From positions 177,810 through 241,809 of the forward strand of contig NZ_FNGC01000009.1 of assembly GCF_900102785.1 (NCBI RefSeq): a stretch of 64,000 nt of DNA. The letters are read 5' to 3'. The translations under genes were made by a program, and so were the position numbers. Below the pieces are notes generated by a model. It did no database searches. It was not told where the DNA came from and worked only from the letters and a program-made list of their open reading frames with translations. This document shows positions 61,070-64,000 of this stretch, piece after piece. The stretch is from Arthrobacter sp. ok362 (lineage in GTDB: Bacteria; Actinomycetota; Actinomycetes; Actinomycetales; Micrococcaceae). How positions within the stretch are numbered: position 1 is the stretch's first letter; each line of letters opens with the position of its first letter.

Positions 61070-63187
61070 TCAGAGACCCAGCTCGTCGGGGACGGGAATG
61101 TCCTTGTCCAGTAGGTTCCGGGCCAGGAAGTGCTCCACCACGCCGTACCAAACCTTGGCGTGCTGCGGCTGCAGGATCCAGTGGTTCTCGTCCGGGAAGT
61201 ACAGGAAACGGTGGTCCGTTTCGCCGTTCCCGTCGGCCGCCAGCTGTGACTTGGCGAGCAGTTCGTACCAGAGCCGGAGCCCCTCGCCGATCGGCACGCG
61301 GTAGTCCTTGTCGCCATGGATCACCAGCATGGGAGTCCGGATGTTTTCCACGTGCAGATGCGGGGAGTTCTCCAACGCCATCTCGGCCGTCATCTCCTTG
61401 AGCCAGTACTGCGCGGCGTCCGTGGTGGGTCCGAACTGGTCGAGGGCCCAGAGGCTGGCGTGCGTGACGATTGCCTTGAACCGGTCCGTTTGCCCGGCCA
61501 CCCAGTTGGCCATGTACCCGCCGAAGGAACCGCCCATGGCGGCCGTGCGCGTCTCGTCGATGTCCGGGCGCTGCCCGACGGCGTCGGTGATGGCCATCAG
61601 GTCCGTGAACGGAGCCTTGCCCCATTCCCCCCAGCCGCGCTGGATGTGCTCCTGGCCGTAGCCGGTGGAGAGGGCAGGGTCCGGGAGCAGCACCGCGTAG
61701 CCGCGGGCCACCAGCAGCCACGGGTTCCAGCGCCAAGTCCAGGCATTCCAGGATCCCAGCGGCCCGCCGTGGATCCAGAGCAGCAGCGGGGCCGGGCTCG
61801 CGGCGGACGCGCCGTCGGGCAGGGCCAGGTACGCGGGCACACGGGCGCCGTCGGCCGCCGTCGTCTCCACGCGCTCCAGCGTCCCCATGAAGTGCGGGCG
61901 CTCCGCGGGCGAGGGCAAGCGGACGGCGCCGCCGCCGCCGAGGTCGATCCGCACAGGTTCGGCGGGGAATTCGTAGGAGCTGCGCAGGGCGTAGGCGCTG
62001 CGTCCGTCCGGCGCGACGACGACGTCGGTGTACGCGGCGGCGTCGTCCGTCAGGCGGAGAACCTGGCCAGCCTGGCCGCCGGCGACACCGATCCGGAATA
62101 CCGGCGATGCGCCGTCCTCGTCGGCGGTGACCAGCAGGGCCGATCCGTCCGGCAGCCACGCGGCGGGACGGGCCCAGCGGTCCCAGTCATGGGCGAGCGG
62201 CGTCAACGCGCTCTCGCCTGTTGCCGGGCCTGCGACGTCGAGGAGGTGCAGCTTGACCTGCGGGGCCGCCAGCGGCGTGGTGTCGCTTTCGCTGACCACC
62301 ACCAGGCTCCGGCCGTCCGGACTGACCGGGCCCGGGAAGTAGCTTAGGCCTTCGGTGTCCAGCAGAACCGTCCGGGTGCCGGTGGCGACGTCGATGGCGA
62401 CCAGCACGGAACGTGTATCGGCATTAGCGAGGGGCTTCGCGAAGCTGCTGTAAATCATCGTGCCATCCGGGCTGACCACCGATTCAGCATCCCTGAGCCG
62501 GGTGCCGGCGTCCGGCGTCAAGTTGCGGAGCAACAGCCGCGGCGCGGCGTCGACAGTGGACGGCTTACCGGCCTCCAACTGCCCTCCGGATTCGACGGCG
62601 AACAGCCGCGGCTGCGCCGGACCCAGGTCCGCGTCCCAGTAGCGGACGGGGTAGCCGGTGTGCAGGATGGCCGCGACCTTGTTGTCCTTGCGCGCCTTGC
62701 GGCGTTCTTCGTCATTGTCCTCGTCCGTGGAGCCAGCCAGCACCGAGGCCGCGACCACCACGGTGTCGGCGTCCTTGGCGGCGTGGACGCCGCCGATTCC
62801 GCCGGCGCGGGACAGGGCCACCCGGGCTTCGCCGCCGTCGGACGGGAGTATCCAGAGGGCGTTGACGGGGTCGGCCTCGGGGCTCTCCGGATCGGGTCGG
62901 GCCGAGGTGAAGTAGAGGTCACCGTTGGCGGCAAACACCGCACCGGCTTCCCCCTTGGCACTGCGCGTGATCCGGCGGGCCTGTTTGATCCCGCCCGGGT
63001 CCACTTCCCACAGCGCGGTGCAGTATTCGGTGCCCTTCGCGCCGAGTGTCGCCACAGTGGTGACCAGCCGGGCGCCGTCCGGGCTCAGCGTCAAACCGCT
63101 CACTTTGGGGATGGCGAGGTAGTGGTCCAGGTCGTGGAAGGGGGTCTCGGGTTGTTCGCTCAGGGTCTCTGAGTCCTTGGCAGCCAT
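61070..63187 (-). CDS. S9-family prolyl oligopeptidase-like peptidase
   Basis: A 705-residue serine peptidase. A seven-bladed propeller (about 20-430) precedes the alpha/beta hydrolase domain, where the nucleophile is in GGSFGGYMANW, Asp in GDKDYRVP and His in ENHWIL. Family members (acylaminoacyl peptidase type) cut short peptides. No signal peptide. ATG 63187 is chosen since the domain starts at once; a longer start at 63214 is possible. Confidence 0.9.
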   Translation of the reverse strand: MAAKDSETLSEQPETPFHDLDHYLAIPKVSGLTLSPDGARLVTTVATLGAKGTEYCTALWEVDPGGIKQARRITRSAKGEAGAVFAANGDLYFTSARPDPESPEADPVNALWILPSDGGEARVALSRAGGIGGVHAAKDADTVVVAASVLAGSTDEDNDEERRKARKDNKVAAILHTGYPVRYWDADLGPAQPRLFAVESGGQLEAGKPSTVDAAPRLLLRNLTPDAGTRLRDAESVVSPDGTMIYSSFAKPLANADTRSVLVAIDVATGTRTVLLDTEGLSYFPGPVSPDGRSLVVVSESDTTPLAAPQVKLHLLDVAGPATGESALTPLAHDWDRWARPAAWLPDGSALLVTADEDGASPVFRIGVAGGQAGQVLRLTDDAAAYTDVVVAPDGRSAYALRSSYEFPAEPVRIDLGGGGAVRLPSPAERPHFMGTLERVETTAADGARVPAYLALPDGASAASPAPLLLWIHGGPLGSWNAWTWRWNPWLLVARGYAVLLPDPALSTGYGQEHIQRGWGEWGKAPFTDLMAITDAVGQRPDIDETRTAAMGGSFGGYMANWVAGQTDRFKAIVTHASLWALDQFGPTTDAAQYWLKEMTAEMALENSPHLHVENIRTPMLVIHGDKDYRVPIGEGLRLWYELLAKSQLAADGNGETDHRFLYFPDENHWILQPQHAKVWYGVVEHFLARNLLDKDIPVPDELGL

Positions 63188-63293
63188 GCACCGATTCAAC
63201 ACCGTATGTGGCATCGATCACAGAAAGTTCACTGAGAGTGAAACACTGCTTTCAGATACGGGGGTGCATCGGGCTGGATGCCGGGGGCAAACG

Positions 63294-63335
63294 CCAAAGG
63301 CCCCGCCGTCCTTTTCAGAACAGCGGGGCCTTTGG
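63294..63335 (-). terminator. Terminator after clpC
   Basis: CCAAAGGCCCCGC (63294-63306) and GCGGGGCCTTTGG (63323-63335) are perfect 13-base complements. Ten bases after the clpC stop, reading on the minus strand. Confidence 0.85.
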
Positions 63336-63344
63336 TCTTGATGC

Positions 63345-64000
63345 TTAGACGCTCGGGGCGATCTCCGGGATGCGCGGCTTGGCGTTGCCTGCGAAGGTGA
63401 ACTTCGCGTCGTCGCCCTCGCCCTCAACATCCACCACCACGATGTCGCCGGAGTGCAGCTCGCCGAAGAGGATCTTCTCGGAGAGCTGGTCCTCGATCTC
63501 GCGCTGGATGGTGCGGCGCAGCGGCCGGGCACCCATGGCGGGGTCGTAGCCGCGGGTCGCCAGGAGCACCTTGGCCGCGGACGTGAGCTCGATGCCCATG
63601 TCCTTGTCCTTCAGGCGCTTCTCCAGGCGGCCAACGAACATGTCCACGATCTCGATGATCTCGTCCTGGGTCAGCTGCGGGAAGACCACAACATCGTCAA
63701 CACGGTTCAGGAACTCGGGGCGGAAGTGCTGCTTGAGCTCCTCAGTGACCCGGGCGCGCATCCGGTTGTAGCCGGTCTGCGTGTCCGTGCCGGACTGGAA
63801 GCCGGTGGCAACACTCTTGGAGATGTCCCGGGTGCCGAGGTTCGTGGTCATGATGATCACGGTGTTCTTGAAGTCCACCACGCGGCCCTGGGAGTCGGTC
63901 AGGCGGCCGTCTTCCAGGATCTGCAGCAGCGAGTTGAAGAGATCGGCGTGCGCCTTCTCCACCTCATCGAACAGGACCACAGAGAACGGACGGCGCCGGA
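63345..64000 (-). CDS. clpC: ATP-dependent Clp protease ATPase ClpC, 3' part
   Basis: The C-terminal 217 residues of ClpC; the gene runs off the right edge. Visible parts of the second AAA+ module are Walker B VVLFDEVEKAH, sensor 1 IIMTTNLG, the arginine finger in FRPEFLNRVDDVVVF and sensor 2 GARPLRR, then the ClpB_D2 small domain. ClpC unfolds proteins for ClpP. Confidence 0.96.
   Translation of the reverse strand, partial: RRRPFSVVLFDEVEKAHADLFNSLLQILEDGRLTDSQGRVVDFKNTVIIMTTNLGTRDISKSVATGFQSGTDTQTGYNRMRARVTEELKQHFRPEFLNRVDDVVVFPQLTQDEIIEIVDMFVGRLEKRLKDKDMGIELTSAAKVLLATRGYDPAMGARPLRRTIQREIEDQLSEKILFGELHSGDIVVVDVEGEGDDAKFTFAGNAKPRIPEIAPSV

Overview
The window reads as chromosomal DNA of a high-GC actinobacterium of the Micrococcaceae, most like Arthrobacter or Pseudarthrobacter. 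This is inferred from strong GC bias at third codon positions, frequent GTG/TTG starts, AGGAG-type ribosome sites and the gene content (Ku/LigD end joining, Lys-rich Ku tail, DisA, DesA3-type desaturase with its reductase, DhaKLM, ClpC). No phage, insertion sequence or integrase was seen. The accessory interest is mostly in intergenic DNA.

Layout. 1-3.6 kb: a polytopic GT87-like glycosyltransferase, MtnP and a sugar-nucleotide epimerase. 3.8-9.1 kb: a DUF6458 protein, a striking ~500-bp array of GGACATG motifs, then the fructose operon fruR-fruK-fruA-ptsH. 9.4-13.4 kb: a DUF7218-type protein, Ku and LigD (non-homologous end joining). 13.4-20.3 kb: a small protein, an MHS-type MFS transporter, an FUSC-like exporter, an SDR, a STAS-like protein with GLxx repeats, a GNAT and a membrane acyltransferase. 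20.4-26.4 kb: an acid-sugar catabolic operon (DUF1537 kinase, hydroxyacid dehydrogenase, GntP permease, class II aldolase) with a divergent GntR/FCD regulator and a perfect palindromic operator. 26.5-34.5 kb: a CstR-like repressor, SGNH hydrolase, dodecin, aldo-keto reductase, small stress proteins, a PrmC paralogue, a lactonase, a MarR regulator and tRNA-Lys.

34.5-40.9 kb is devoted to phosphate: DUF47-PiT convergent with pstSCAB, with a PHO box before pstS and large hairpins between genes. 41-46.7 kb: FUSC exporter, radA, a CopB-type P-ATPase under a CsoR-like operator, and a methyltransferase. 46.8-50.5 kb: desaturase and reductase with a divergent PucR-type regulator. 50.5-57.5 kb: a Ser/Thr kinase-GAF fusion, prfC, disA, a membrane-anchored protein, mutY (without a normal start codon) and a lipoprotein. 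57.5-64 kb: dhaKLM, a Pro/Ala-rich small ORF, an ArgA-type GNAT, an S9 peptidase and the 3' part of clpC.

How it works together. FruA and DhaM both need phosphoryl flow through HPr, and ptsH lies beside fruA; no enzyme I gene is in the window. The Pst and PiT systems give high- and low-affinity phosphate uptake. RadA, DisA, MutY and Ku/LigD give four DNA-maintenance functions. The best candidates for undescribed biology are the GGACATG array upstream of the fru promoter, an interspersed palindromic repeat family found in at least two intergenic spaces, the acid-sugar operon with an FBA-type aldolase, and the structured element upstream of the DUF47-PiT pair.
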